A DNA stretch of 64,000 nucleotides, from positions 6,597-70,596 of the forward strand of contig JBBSLP010000023.1 of the NCBI GenBank assembly GCA_038255145.1, written 5' to 3'. The position numbers were made by a program, and so were the translations under genes. This document shows positions 1-9,230 of this stretch, in pieces. Under the pieces are notes generated by a model, which was given only the letters and a program-made list of their open reading frames with translations, searched no databases and was not told the DNA's origin. Numbering within the stretch: position 1 is the first letter of the stretch; the number at the start of each line of letters is the position of its first letter. The DNA comes from WHTX01 sp038255145. Lineage in GTDB: Bacteria; Actinomycetota; Acidimicrobiia; Acidimicrobiales; CAIXPF01.

Positions 1-2099
1 CCAGCAGCGCGCCCCCCGCAACCGACCGACCGGCGGCTGACATCCAGCTCTTCCTGCAACGCCTCATCGACGGAGTGTCCAACGGGTCGCTCTACGGCGC
101 CCTGGCCCTGGCCCTGGTGGTCGTCTACCGGGCCAGCGGACGTCTGAACCTGGCTCAGGGCGAGCTGGCCACCATGGGCACCTACGTGTCCCTGGTGCTC
201 ACCTCGCCGGCCACCCCGGCCCTGGCGGGCACGGCGTTCGTGGCCCGCTGGCTGCCGGGTACGCCGTGGCCCATCTGGCTGGCCGTGCCCGGGGCCATGG
301 TGGTCATGGCCGTCCTCGCCGCCCTGGTCGAACGCCTGTTGATCAGTCGGATACCGGAGACCTCGGCCCGGGCCGCGGTCAGCGTGTCCATCGGGTTGCT
401 GCTGCTCATCAACGGCCTGGACAACTACATCTGGAAGCCGGTGTCCCGGGGCTACGACTCGCTCTTCCCCAACGACCCCGACGACTACCTGACCATCTTC
501 GGGGCCCGCCTGCGCTTCGAGATGTTGGGTACGTGGATCACCCTCATCATCGTGCTCGGCCTGTTGGCCCTCCTGCTGCGCACGACCAAGGCCGGCCTGG
601 CCTTCCGGGCCGTCTCGTCGAGCCGGGTGCTGGCCGGACTGATGGGGGTGCGCAGCCAGCGGGTGCTCACCGGCGGTTGGGCCCTGGCCGGCGCCTTGGG
701 CACCCTGGTCGGCTGCCTGCTGGCCAGCCGCCTGGTGCTCGAACCCTCGATGATGATCCGGCTGCTCGTGTACAGCTTCGCCGCCGCCACCATCGGCGGG
801 TTGACGAGCATGGGCGGGGCCATCGTCGGTGGCCTGATCGTGGGCCTGAGCCAGACCATGCTGTCGGGCTACGTCGGCTTCGTCGGCGGGCGGTTGTCAC
901 TGCCCGTGGTGCTGCTGGGCATGGTGCTGATGCTGTACCTGCGCCCCCAGGGCCTGTTCGGCACGAAGATCGAGGACGAGGCGCCCAGCAAGGTGTTGGG
1001 CGCCACCGCAGCGGAAGCCGTGGTCCGACCCCGGTTCGCCTTCGAGCGGGGCACATCAGGGGCCCGGGCCGCCACCATGGTGGGCGCGGTCGCCATGCTC
1101 GCCCTGGCCCTCGTGCCGGCCTTCGTCCTGCCCATCGGCGAAGGGCGGCTGTGGACCGAGCTGTTGGCCACCACCATCGCCCTGTGGGGCCTGGCCCTGC
1201 TGCTGGGCCCCGCCGCCCAGCTGTCGTTGGGCCACAGCGCCTTCCTCGGCCTGGGCGCGTACGCCACCCTGGTCGTCGCCACCCGCTACGACGTCTCCCC
1301 CCTGCTGGGCCTGGCCGTGGCCGGCCTGTGCGGGTTGCTCATCGGGGCGCTGGTGGGCCTGCCCGCCCTGCGCATCCGGGGCCAGTACCTGGCCATGGTG
1401 ACGTTCAGCCTGGCCGTGGCCTTCCCCATGATCATCCAGCGGTTCTCGTGGTTCACCGGGGGGAGCGGTGGCCCTCCCCCCCTCGAGATGCAGGTGCCCT
1501 CGTGGCTCAACCTGCCCGCGGGCAAGGGCTACCTGTGGCTGCACATCATCACCGTGTTCGTGGCCGCGGCCACCGTGGCCGTGTTGGCCAACCTGGACCG
1601 CAGCCCCGTGGGCCGGGCCATCCGGGCGTCGGCCGACAACGACCTGGCCGCCACGAGCATGGGGGTGCGGGTGGTGGCCACCAAGACGTGGACCTTCGGT
1701 GTGGCCTCCATGATCGGCGCGGTCGCCGGCGGGCTCCTGGCCCTGCACACCCAGGCCGTCACCTCGGAGACCTTCGACGTGCAGATGGGCCTGATCTTCT
1801 ACGGGGCGGCCGTCTTCGGCGGCGTCAACCGTCGGATCGGGGCCCCCATCGGCGCCCTCCTCATCGTGGGCGTCCCCTACCTGACCGCCCACGAGGGCTG
1901 GGACATCAACGAGAAGATGCTGTTCGGGGTGCTGCTCATCGTGGGCACGGCCTTCTTCCCCGACGGTCTGGGCTCGCCCATCTCCGGCGCGGCCCGGCGC
2001 CTGGTGGGCATCGTCGACGGCCCGCCCCGGCCCCCGGCCGGGCACCCTGATTCCACGGACATGTTGCCCGAGCTCGTGGTCGAGGGCACCCGACCCTGA
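1..2099 (+). CDS. Fused branched-chain amino acid ABC transporter permease (LivH-LivM), 5' end outside window
   Basis: Inner-membrane permease of a HAAT-type ABC importer for branched-chain amino acids or similar substrates. The reading frame is open to the left edge (codon phase begins at base 3) with no ATG, GTG or TTG before the GTG at 75. Residues typical of a LivH N-terminus (LFLQRLIDGVSNGSLYGALA) straddle that GTG, so the true start is upstream of the window. Residues about 1-300 are LivH-like (NLAQGELATMGTYVS; many hydrophobic helices). After a short linker, residues about 335-645 are LivM-like (LSLGHSAFLGLGAYATLV). Most systems encode the two as separate proteins, so this is a natural fusion. 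Partner ATPases and binding protein are not in the window. The family is certain, the substrate is inferred. Confidence 0.88.
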   Translation, partial: SSAPPATDRPAADIQLFLQRLIDGVSNGSLYGALALALVVVYRASGRLNLAQGELATMGTYVSLVLTSPATPALAGTAFVARWLPGTPWPIWLAVPGAMVVMAVLAALVERLLISRIPETSARAAVSVSIGLLLLINGLDNYIWKPVSRGYDSLFPNDPDDYLTIFGARLRFEMLGTWITLIIVLGLLALLLRTTKAGLAFRAVSSSRVLAGLMGVRSQRVLTGGWALAGALGTLVGCLLASRLVLEPSMMIRLLVYSFAAATIGGLTSMGGAIVGGLIVGLSQTMLSGYVGFVGGRLSLPVVLLGMVLMLYLRPQGLFGTKIEDEAPSKVLGATAAEAVVRPRFAFERGTSGARAATMVGAVAMLALALVPAFVLPIGEGRLWTELLATTIALWGLALLLGPAAQLSLGHSAFLGLGAYATLVVATRYDVSPLLGLAVAGLCGLLIGALVGLPALRIRGQYLAMVTFSLAVAFPMIIQRFSWFTGGSGGPPPLEMQVPSWLNLPAGKGYLWLHIITVFVAAATVAVLANLDRSPVGRAIRASADNDLAATSMGVRVVATKTWTFGVASMIGAVAGGLLALHTQAVTSETFDVQMGLIFYGAAVFGGVNRRIGAPIGALLIVGVPYLTAHEGWDINEKMLFGVLLIVGTAFFPDGLGSPISGAARRLVGIVDGPPRPPAGHPDSTDMLPELVVEGTRP

Positions 2100-2140
2100 C
2101 GCCCGCTACGGGACGTGGGCCCGATGGCGCCACGACGCGG

Positions 2141-2176
2141 CCGGGGGGCCGATCGCCAGAGCGATCGACCCCCCGG
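2141..2176. terminator. Strong hairpin between convergent genes, probable bidirectional terminator
   Basis: CCGGGGGG, one mismatch, CGATCGC, loop CAGA, then the complementary arms. This gives a 15-bp stem with one C/A mismatch. It lies in the 117-bp gap between the end of the permease and the end of the hydrolase, which point toward each other. There is no U-run, as is common for GC-rich actinobacterial hairpins. Confidence 0.65.
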
Positions 2177-2216
2177 AACAGCCAGCGATAAACGGCTGGG
2201 AACGGCGACGAACGGA

Positions 2217-3917
2217 TCAGGCGTCGACGAGGGCGTGGGCCGCCGTGACCGTCGCCGTCGACGTCTCCACCCCGGCCAGGTCCTCGATGGTGAGGAACAC
2301 GGGAGCGGCGGGGATGCAGCTGGTGTCGGGCACCAGCCAGGGATCGTCGATGAAGTCGTCGAGGATGGCGAACCCGCAGATGCCCACGGCCAGCAGGGGC
2401 GAATGGCCCACGCCGGGGATCTCCAGGTACAGCGAGTTGGGTAGGGCACGGGCCACGTCCTCGCCGTACTGCGGCGGCGTGATCTGGTCGAACTGGCCCG
2501 TCACCACCAGGGTGGGGACCGGGGACGTCACCGGCTCGAACGTCTCCGCATCGGCCGGCTCGACGTCCCACACCTGGCAGATGCGCTCGAGGGCCGAGCC
2601 GATCACCGGGTTGTAGCTGAGGAACAACCGGGCGGCCAGGGTCTCGGGTTCGGCCTGGTCCGAGGGAGCGGTCTCCACCGCCTCCTCAGCGCACAGGAAC
2701 GAGGCCTGCATGCCGTAGGCCAGGGGTGAGCTGGTGATGGCCGTGGCCTCCCCGGCCGCCAGCAACACCCGGTGGTCACCGTTGGCCACCGACGTGATCA
2801 GGGCGGGGATGGCCGACGGCCCCCCCGGCGAGTAGAAGAGCGAGTACACGACCTGGGCCAGGGCCCGTCCACCGAAGGGCACCTGCGCCGCCTGTCCGGT
2901 GCTCGGATCGGGTACCTCGACCAGAGCGGGCTCGATCTCGAGGGCGGCCACGGTCCGTTCCAGGGTGGCCAGCACCTCAGGGTTGGCCGCGTCGCAGGCG
3001 GCGTCGGCCGCGCACGCCGCGTCGACGGCCCGCAGGGCCCGGTCGTAGGAGGGCCCGGCGTCGGCCAGGAAGTTCTCCTCCGCGGGGATGGGCGAGGACA
3101 GCACCAGGCTGGCCAGGCCGGAGGCGTGCTCGCCGGCCACCTGCAGCCCGAGGCGGGCGCCGTAGCTGGTGCCGAACAGGTGCATCTGCTCGTAGCCCAG
3201 GGCGTCGCGCACGGCGTCGATGTCGTCCACGTCGTTGCGGGTGTCGAAGGCGCCGAGGTCGATCCCCTCGGCCACGAGCCGATCGTGGCACGCCTGGTAG
3301 CCGGCGAGGACCTCGTCCTCGAGGGTGGCGGGATCCGTTCCCCCCGACAGCGCGGCGAAGACCTCGTCGCAGTCGAGTGCGGGGCGGCTGGCGCCCACCC
3401 CCCGCTGGTCGACGAGCACGAAGTCACGCTCGCGGTGCAGGTCGGGGTTCAGGCCCCCGGTCAGGGCCAGCGAGCTCAGCACCGGGGTGACGAGCAGCTC
3501 CCCGGGCCCGCCCGCCAACATGACCAGGGGGGCGTCGTCGCTGGGCTCGGTGGCGGCGAAGCGGGCTACGGCCAGCTCGATGGTGCCGCCGTCGGGGTCG
3601 TCCCACTGGGCGGGAACGGTCACGTAGCCGCACTCCACGCCGACGGCGACCGGGGCCGGCAGCGGCACCGGGCAGTCTGCGGTGGCGTAGGTGGGGGTGA
3701 AGTCCGGCCCGACGCCGTCGGCGCCGTCGCCCTCGCCGGCTCCGTGGTCGTCGCTACCCGGCCCCCCGTCCGACGACGACGTCGCCGGCTCTCCCGGGGG
3801 CCCCGCAGTCGACGTTGTGGCCCCGGCGGGGACGGCGAACCCGGCGACGACCGTCGCCGAGCACAGCACCGTCAGTACCCGTCTACTGAGAAGAGCCCGT
3901 CTCCTGAAGCTGCTCAT
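2217..3917 (-). CDS. Secreted alpha/beta-hydrolase, tripeptidyl-aminopeptidase (TAP)-like
   Basis: Predicted exported serine hydrolase of the proline iminopeptidase / TAP-like family; likely releases N-terminal peptides or hydrolyses esters outside the membrane. Residues 1-35 form a signal peptide (basic RRR start, hydrophobic core, AGA exit). A low-complexity Gly/Asp/Ser stretch covers 38-72. The catalytic triad is visible: Ser251 in GTSYGA, Asp477 in GQFDQITPP, His505 in GVGHSPL. The HGGPG-like oxyanion region appears as AGGPGE (135-140) and the family sequence VDQRGVGAS follows at 169-177. The 566-residue length suits the family. I see no SD ahead of the ATG. The gene stands alone after metF. 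Substrate unknown. Confidence 0.85.
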   Translation of the reverse strand: MSSFRRRALLSRRVLTVLCSATVVAGFAVPAGATTSTAGPPGEPATSSSDGGPGSDDHGAGEGDGADGVGPDFTPTYATADCPVPLPAPVAVGVECGYVTVPAQWDDPDGGTIELAVARFAATEPSDDAPLVMLAGGPGELLVTPVLSSLALTGGLNPDLHRERDFVLVDQRGVGASRPALDCDEVFAALSGGTDPATLEDEVLAGYQACHDRLVAEGIDLGAFDTRNDVDDIDAVRDALGYEQMHLFGTSYGARLGLQVAGEHASGLASLVLSSPIPAEENFLADAGPSYDRALRAVDAACAADAACDAANPEVLATLERTVAALEIEPALVEVPDPSTGQAAQVPFGGRALAQVVYSLFYSPGGPSAIPALITSVANGDHRVLLAAGEATAITSSPLAYGMQASFLCAEEAVETAPSDQAEPETLAARLFLSYNPVIGSALERICQVWDVEPADAETFEPVTSPVPTLVVTGQFDQITPPQYGEDVARALPNSLYLEIPGVGHSPLLAVGICGFAILDDFIDDPWLVPDTSCIPAAPVFLTIEDLAGVETSTATVTAAHALVDA

Positions 3918-3971
3918 GGTTCGGGGTGCCCGATGCCCGGCGGTGACGAAACTGTCTCGTAGCGCGGTGGG

Positions 3972-3986
3972 CCCCCGGTCCGGGGG
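3972..3986 (-). terminator. Short GC hairpin downstream of metF
   Basis: CCCCCGG-T-CCGGGGG lies 17 bases past the metF stop on the minus strand. The stem is GC-only and the loop must open by at least one pair. A plausible but weak terminator. Confidence 0.35.
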
Positions 3987-4002
3987 TGGCGAAGCGGGGT
4001 CC

Positions 4003-4854
4003 TCAGCCGCCCAGGCCCAGGGCGGTGGCGATGCGCACGGGGGCCTCGGCCCGGTTCAGCGTGTAGAGGTGCACCCCGGGTACACCCTCGCTGACCAGGT
4101 CGGAGATGAGGGCGCAGGCGTGGTCCACGGCGATGTCCACCCGCTCGTCGGGGGTGGCCGCTTCCAGACGGGCCCACAGTGCCGGTGGCACCCTGGCCCC
4201 GTTCATCTCGGCGAAGCGACGCACCGAGGTCGGGTTCAGCGCGGGGATGATGCCGGGGACCAGCGGGGTGGTCACGCCCAGGGCGTCGAGGTCGTCACGC
4301 AGGCGCAGGAAGGGCGCGGGGTCGAAGAAGAACTGGGTGATGGCGAAGTCGGCCTGGGCCATCTTGTCGGCCAGCCGCCGCCGGTCGTCCCTGGTCGACT
4401 CGGACCGGGGGTGGAGCTCGGGGAAGGCGGCCACACCGACGCTGAAGTCGCCCACCCCCCGGATGAGGTCGACGAGCTCGCTGGCGTAGCTGAAGTCCCC
4501 GGTGGCCGGCGAGCCATCTGCGGGCGGGTCACCGGCCAGGGCCAGGATGTTGGTGACCCCGTTGGCCGCGTAGTCGGCCAGCAGGGCCTCGAGCTCGGGC
4601 TTCTCGTGGCCCATGCACGTCAGGTGGGCCATGGCCGGGTAGGGCCGGGTGCGGCAGATGTCGACGACGATGTCCCGGGTGCTGTCGCGGGTCGAGCCAC
4701 CGGCGCCATAGGTGACGGACACGAAGGTGGGGCTGACGGCGTCGAGCTCCCCCATGGCCTTCTCCAGCGAACGCAGCCCCTCGTCGGTCTTGGGGGGGAA
4801 GAACTCGAAGGACAACGTCGGCCCCGCGGCGAAGAGATCCCGGATGTGCGCCAT
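4003..4854 (-). CDS. metF: Methylenetetrahydrofolate reductase
   Basis: Cytosolic flavoenzyme reducing 5,10-methylene-THF to 5-methyl-THF for methionine synthesis. The protein has 283 residues, normal for bacterial MetF. It shows the TIM-barrel start SFEFFPPKT, the conserved SVTYGAGGSTRD, HLTCMGH, and LALAGDPP with the residues expected near FAD and folate, followed by QFFFD. The ATG is preceded at 6 nt by TAGAGT, matching a leaderless start; a TCCTCC on the sense strand is not a ribosome-binding site. folD lies immediately upstream on the same strand, so the two consecutive one-carbon steps are neighbours, probably in separate short transcripts. Confidence 0.96.
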   Translation of the reverse strand: MAHIRDLFAAGPTLSFEFFPPKTDEGLRSLEKAMGELDAVSPTFVSVTYGAGGSTRDSTRDIVVDICRTRPYPAMAHLTCMGHEKPELEALLADYAANGVTNILALAGDPPADGSPATGDFSYASELVDLIRGVGDFSVGVAAFPELHPRSESTRDDRRRLADKMAQADFAITQFFFDPAPFLRLRDDLDALGVTTPLVPGIIPALNPTSVRRFAEMNGARVPPALWARLEAATPDERVDIAVDHACALISDLVSEGVPGVHLYTLNRAEAPVRIATALGLGG

Positions 4855-4860
4855 GGAGGA

Positions 4861-4866
4861 ACTCTA
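4861..4866 (-). promoter_or_regulatory. Putative -10 box for leaderless metF
   Basis: TAGAGT on the minus strand, 6 nt before the metF ATG. The spacing puts the transcription start at or next to the A of the ATG. The same arrangement recurs at purH, pcrA, the B12 protein gene, acpS and the small gene ending at 25459. Confidence 0.5.
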
Positions 4867-4922
4867 CGGGTGGTCGCCCGCCCCCACTACGGGTCGGATC
4901 ACCCGGTCAGGGTTCGTTCAGC

Positions 4923-5789
4923 TCACCCGGTCGGCGCGGCCCGGCGCTCGGCGGCGTCGACGCAGTTGCGCAGGAGCACGGCCCTGGTCATGGGCCCGAC
5001 GCCGCCGATGCGGGGCGAGAGCCACCCGGCCACCTCGGCCACGTCGTCGGCCACGTCGGAGATGATCTTGCGGCCCTCGAAGCTGACCCCGGCCCCTACG
5101 ACCACGGCACCGGGCCGCACCATGTCGGCGGTGATGAGCCCGGGCGACCCCGCCGCGGCCACGAGCACGTCGGCCTGGCGGGTGAAGGAGCCCAGGTCGG
5201 CGACGCCGGTGTGGACCACGGTCACCGCGGCGTTGGCCCCCTTCTCCTTGAGGGCCAGCAGGTTGGCCAGGGGGCGACCGATGGTCAGGCCCCGGCCGAC
5301 GATGACGACGTGGCGGCCGGCCACGTCGATGCCGAAGTGCTCCAACAAGACCTGGATGCCGACGGGGGTGCACGGACGGGGGCCGGGCTCACCCATGACC
5401 AGCTGGCCGAGGTTGGTGGGGTGCAGCCCGTCGACGTCCTTGTCGGGGTCGGCCGACAGCAGGGCGGCGGCGTAGTCCAGGCCCTTGGGGAAGGGGTACT
5501 GCAGCAGGAAGGCGTGCACGGCGGGGTCGTCGTTGAAGCGGGCCACGGCCGCCATGACCTCGGCCTGGGTGGCGTCTGCCGGCAGGTGCCGGTGCTGGGA
5601 GGTCAGGCCGACCTCGGCGCAGTCCTCGTGCTTCATGGCCACGTAGCGGGCCGAGGGACCGTCGTCGCCGACGAGGATGGTGCCCAGGCCGGGCACGATC
5701 CCCTGCGCCGCCAGGTCGCGCACCCGCTCGGTCATCGCCGAACGCATCTGGCGGGCGACCGCCTCACCATCGAGCACCTGGGCCGTCAC
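4923..5789 (-). CDS. folD: Bifunctional methylene-THF dehydrogenase / methenyl-THF cyclohydrolase
   Basis: FolD interconverts methylene-, methenyl- and 10-formyl-THF with NADP. The 288 residues start from GTG. The catalytic-lysine region YVAMKHEDCAEVGL, the QYPFPKG loop, DGLHPTNLGQLVMG and the Rossmann motif VIVGRGLTIGRPLANLL are all present. C-terminal PRIGGVGPMTRAVLL is also diagnostic. A TAGCCT box sits 9 nt before the GTG, so a near-leaderless start is possible; no clear SD is seen. It provides formyl donors for the purH transformylase encoded nearby and substrate for MetF. Confidence 0.96.
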   Translation of the reverse strand: MTAQVLDGEAVARQMRSAMTERVRDLAAQGIVPGLGTILVGDDGPSARYVAMKHEDCAEVGLTSQHRHLPADATQAEVMAAVARFNDDPAVHAFLLQYPFPKGLDYAAALLSADPDKDVDGLHPTNLGQLVMGEPGPRPCTPVGIQVLLEHFGIDVAGRHVVIVGRGLTIGRPLANLLALKEKGANAAVTVVHTGVADLGSFTRQADVLVAAAGSPGLITADMVRPGAVVVGAGVSFEGRKIISDVADDVAEVAGWLSPRIGGVGPMTRAVLLRNCVDAAERRAAPTG

Positions 5790-5844
5790 GAGTGGAGCAG
5801 GCTAGCGCCCGCGCCGCCGGGGCTGGGCTGGGCGGGGGATGGGG

Positions 5845-6756
5845 TCAGCCCGCGGCGCCCTTGAGGGAGGCCAGGACCTTGCCCACCGCGGCGTTGGCGT
5901 CGGCGAAGGGCTGGGCCCCGGACATGTCGGCGATGCGGTCCCAGTGGGCGGCGATGTCGTCGGGGGTCACGGTGGCGGGGTCGTCGAAGGTGAAGCCCGC
6001 CCCCTCCATGACCTGCACCAGGGCGAAGTGACCGGCGCCCGATTCGACGACGGCGCCGCTGGCCGAGCACTCCTCGGAGCAGAACCAGCCCACGACCGGG
6101 GTCACGTACTCGGCCACCATGGCGGTGAGCACCTCCCGGGTCATGAGCGATTCGGTCATGCGGGTACCGGCCACGGGGGCGATGGTGTTGACCTTGACGT
6201 CCTTGGGGGCGCCCTCGAGGGCCAACGTGTTCATGAGCCCGACGAGGGCCATCTTGGCGGCGGCGTAGTTGGCCTGGCCGAAGTTGCCGTAGAGGCCGGC
6301 GGCCGAGGTGGTGAACACCACCCGCCCGTAGCCCTGGTCGCGGAGGTGGGGCCAGGCGGCGTGGGTGACGTAGGCGCTGGAGGAGAGGTGCCCGGCCACG
6401 ACGGCGTCGAAGTCGTCGGGCTCCAGCTTGGCCAGGGTCCGGTCCCGCAGGATGCCGGCGTTGTTGACCACGATGTCGATCTTGCCGTAGGCGTCGAGCG
6501 TGGTGGTGACCGCCCCGATGGCCCCCTCCTGGGTGGCGACGTCGTGGTAGTCGGCCACGGCCTCACCGCCGGCGGCCCGCACGTCCTCGACGACGGCGTC
6601 GGCCACCTCGTCGGAGCGGCCGGTGCCATCCACATCGCCCCCGGTGTCGTTGACCACCACCAACGCCCCCCGGGAGGCCAGGAAGCGGGCGTGGGAGCGC
6701 CCCAGCCCCCGACCCGAACCGGTCACCAACGCCACCCGTCCGTCATAGCGGATCAT
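5845..6756 (-). CDS. SDR-family dehydrogenase resembling the MFE-2 / HSD17B4 hydroxyacyl-CoA dehydrogenase domain
   Basis: NAD(P)-dependent short-chain dehydrogenase/reductase, 303 residues. Visible parts are the cofactor motif TGSGRGLGRSHA, NNAGILRDRTL, the catalytic Ser in TTSAAGLYGNFGQ and the YxxxK in NYAAAK. The sequence around VVVNDTGGD, NNAGILRDR and YGNFGQANY matches the dehydrogenase domain of peroxisomal multifunctional enzyme 2 (family knowledge), so a 3-hydroxyacyl-CoA or hydroxysteroid substrate is likely. The C-terminal 60 residues contain no second enzyme domain. An AGGGGGG run lies about 6 nt before the ATG and serves as SD. No neighbour explains its pathway. Confidence 0.85.
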   Translation of the reverse strand: MIRYDGRVALVTGSGRGLGRSHARFLASRGALVVVNDTGGDVDGTGRSDEVADAVVEDVRAAGGEAVADYHDVATQEGAIGAVTTTLDAYGKIDIVVNNAGILRDRTLAKLEPDDFDAVVAGHLSSSAYVTHAAWPHLRDQGYGRVVFTTSAAGLYGNFGQANYAAAKMALVGLMNTLALEGAPKDVKVNTIAPVAGTRMTESLMTREVLTAMVAEYVTPVVGWFCSEECSASGAVVESGAGHFALVQVMEGAGFTFDDPATVTPDDIAAHWDRIADMSGAQPFADANAAVGKVLASLKGAAG

Positions 6757-7058
6757 CCCAGGCCCCCCTGCTTCGTCCCTGGCTGCACCCTAACCCCCGA
6801 GCGCCTCACGGGCTCACGGCCGACCGCCAGGTGACCGGCAGGTGACCGGCGGGTCGGCGGGTCGGGTGGCCAGCCGGCCGCACCTCGCGTCACTTGCGCC
6901 GATCGTGAGGCTGAGCTGGGGCAAAGGTGAAGCATTCACCACCGTGGCGGGGGCAGATGCTTCACAGAAGCCGGGAACAGCGGTGGCCGGGTCCCTCGTC
7001 GGCGACCACACCGCCGGCCGGCACGCCGTGGGGTTGGGGCCCCGCTTGGCAACTACGA
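6757..7058. other. 302-bp non-coding gap between the SDR gene and purH
   Basis: No convincing gene. It holds short direct repeats near 6829-6860 (two copies of GGCAGGTGACC-like and two of GGCGGGTC), a dyad at 6927-6965 described separately, and a TAGGGT box near 6788-6793 that may be the -10 of the SDR gene. Short open frames here lack SD sequences and have poor codon bias. Confidence 0.6.
6927..6965. promoter_or_regulatory. Operator-like inverted repeat upstream of the SDR gene
   Basis: GTGAAGCAT and ATGCTTCAC form a perfect 9-bp dyad separated by 21 bp. The left half is itself part of a smaller palindrome, GTGAA-GCA-TTCAC. It lies 170 bp upstream of the SDR start and 94 bp past the purH stop. 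It could be a regulator site or a structural element; the bound factor is unknown. Confidence 0.35.
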
Positions 7059-8558
7059 CTAGTGCCGGAAGTGGCGCTCACCGGTGAAGACCATGGCCAT
7101 GCCGTGCTCGTCAGCGGCGGCGATGACCTCGTCGTCGCGGATGGAGCCGCCGGGCTGGATCACCGCGGTGCAGCCGGCGTCGGCGGCGGCGTCGAGGCCG
7201 TCGCGGAAGGGGAAGAAGGCGTCCGAGGCACAGGCCCCGCCCCGGGCCCGGCCGTCGGCCTTGGTGGCGGCGAGGATGCCGGCGTCGCGCCGGTTCTGCT
7301 GGCCGGCGCCGATGCCCCACGCGGCACCGCCCTTGGCCACCACGATGGTGTTGGACGTGACCACGGCGGCCACCCGCCAGGCCAGTTCCAGGTCGGCCCA
7401 CTCGGCCTCGGTCGGCGAGCGCTTCGTGGCCACGGTGAAGGCGGCCCGATCCCAGGTGACGCGGTCGGCCGTCTGCACCAGCAGGCCACCGTCGATGGAA
7501 CGGTGCACGAGGGGGGCGGTGCCCGGCGCCGGGGCCTCGAGCACCCGCAGGTTCTTGCGGGCCGTGAGCCGGGCCAGGGCCTCGGGCTCGTACGCCGGGG
7601 CCACGACCACCTCGGTGAACACGGGGGCCAGGGCCTCGGCCAGCGCCGCGGGCAGGGGCCGGTTGACGGCCACGATGCCCCCGTAGGCGGACACGGGGTC
7701 GCACTCGTGCGCCAGGCGGTAGGCCTCGGTGATGTTGTCGGCCACGGCCACCCCGCAGGGGTTGGCGTGCTTGATGACGACGGCTGCGGGGCGGTCACCG
7801 AGGCTGTTGACCAGCTTCCACGCCGCCTCGGCGTCGTAGAGGTTGAGGTAGGACAGCTCCTTGCCCCCGTGCTGGGTGGCTCCGTCCCACCACGAACGAC
7901 CGCCGACGTAGCGGTAGCGGGCACCCACCTGGTGGGGGTTCTCGCCGTAGCGCAGGTCCTGGGCCCGCTCCAGGGCCAGGTGCAGGGTGGAGGGCAGGGG
8001 GTCGGCCGAGCCCTCGTCGAGCCAGGCCACGATGGCGGCGTCGTACGCCGCGGTGAGCGAGAAGGCGGCCCGGGCCAGTTGGCGCCGGGTGTCCGCCGAC
8101 AAGGTCCCCTGGTCGGCGAGCTCGGCCAGCACCCCGTCGTACTGGGCGGGCGAGGTGACGATGCCCACGGCGTCGAAGTTCTTGGCCGCGGCCCGCACCA
8201 TGGTGGGCCCGCCCACATCGATGAGCTCGACGGAGGGGTCGCTGGAGAAGGGGTAGAGGTTGCAGACCACCAGGTCGATGGGGGGGATGTCGTGGGCGGC
8301 GATGGTGGCCATGTGCTCGTCCTTGGCCCGGTCGGCCAGGATCCCGCCGTGGATGCGGGGGTGGAGGGTCTTGACCCGCCCGTCGAGCATCTCGGGGAAC
8401 CCGGTGACCTCGCTGACCTCGGTCACGGCCAGGCCGGCCTGGGAAAGCGCCGCCGCCGTCCCCCCCGACGAGATCAGCTCCCAGCCGAGCTCGTCGAGGG
8501 ACCGGGCCAGGGGCAAGAGGCCGGTCTTGTCGTACACGGACAGCAGGGCGCGAGGCAC
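7059..8558 (-). CDS. purH: Bifunctional AICAR transformylase / IMP cyclohydrolase
   Basis: Catalyses the last two steps of IMP synthesis. The protein has 499 residues from the GTG at 8558, giving the expected start VPRALLSVYDKTGL. The MGS-like cyclohydrolase domain (about 1-190) has ISSGGTAAAL and GFPEMLDGRVKTLHP. The transformylase domain has LRYGENPHQ, the diagnostic KHANPCGVAV, SNTIVVAKGG and the C-terminal DAFFPFRDGLD and IQPGGSIRD. The frame is open further upstream, but that part is low-complexity Arg/Pro/Ala and overlaps the divergent gene. TACGGT sits 6 nt before the GTG and there is no SD, so it is probably leaderless. It draws formyl-THF from the FolD pathway. Confidence 0.95.
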   Translation of the reverse strand: MPRALLSVYDKTGLLPLARSLDELGWELISSGGTAAALSQAGLAVTEVSEVTGFPEMLDGRVKTLHPRIHGGILADRAKDEHMATIAAHDIPPIDLVVCNLYPFSSDPSVELIDVGGPTMVRAAAKNFDAVGIVTSPAQYDGVLAELADQGTLSADTRRQLARAAFSLTAAYDAAIVAWLDEGSADPLPSTLHLALERAQDLRYGENPHQVGARYRYVGGRSWWDGATQHGGKELSYLNLYDAEAAWKLVNSLGDRPAAVVIKHANPCGVAVADNITEAYRLAHECDPVSAYGGIVAVNRPLPAALAEALAPVFTEVVVAPAYEPEALARLTARKNLRVLEAPAPGTAPLVHRSIDGGLLVQTADRVTWDRAAFTVATKRSPTEAEWADLELAWRVAAVVTSNTIVVAKGGAAWGIGAGQQNRRDAGILAATKADGRARGGACASDAFFPFRDGLDAAADAGCTAVIQPGGSIRDDEVIAAADEHGMAMVFTGERHFRH

Positions 8559-8564
8559 CAGTGG

Positions 8565-8570
8565 ACCGTA
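8565..8570 (-). promoter_or_regulatory. Putative -10 box for leaderless purH
   Basis: TACGGT on the minus strand, 6 nt before the chosen GTG. It supports that start over any farther upstream. Confidence 0.45.
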
Positions 8571-8655
8571 GCAAGGCCCCGGCGCCGGGCCCGAACGGTG
8601 CCCCGTCACGCGGCAACGGCTCGGTAGCGTGCGCTCTCGAAGAAGCGAGACGCCC

Positions 8656-9198
<543 letters not shown>

Positions 9199-9230
9199 CG
9201 TCGAGCAGGGCAGGGCCAACGCCCGCCCGG

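Noticed and set aside
266..2050. 594-residue plus-strand frame inside the permease gene
   Set aside because: Arg/Pro/His/Gly-rich alternative frame; the overlapping frame has clear transmembrane segments and family motifs.
6842..7087. Possible small gene in the SDR-purH gap
   Set aside because: No SD, poor codon bias, overlaps the purH end and contains the inverted repeat.
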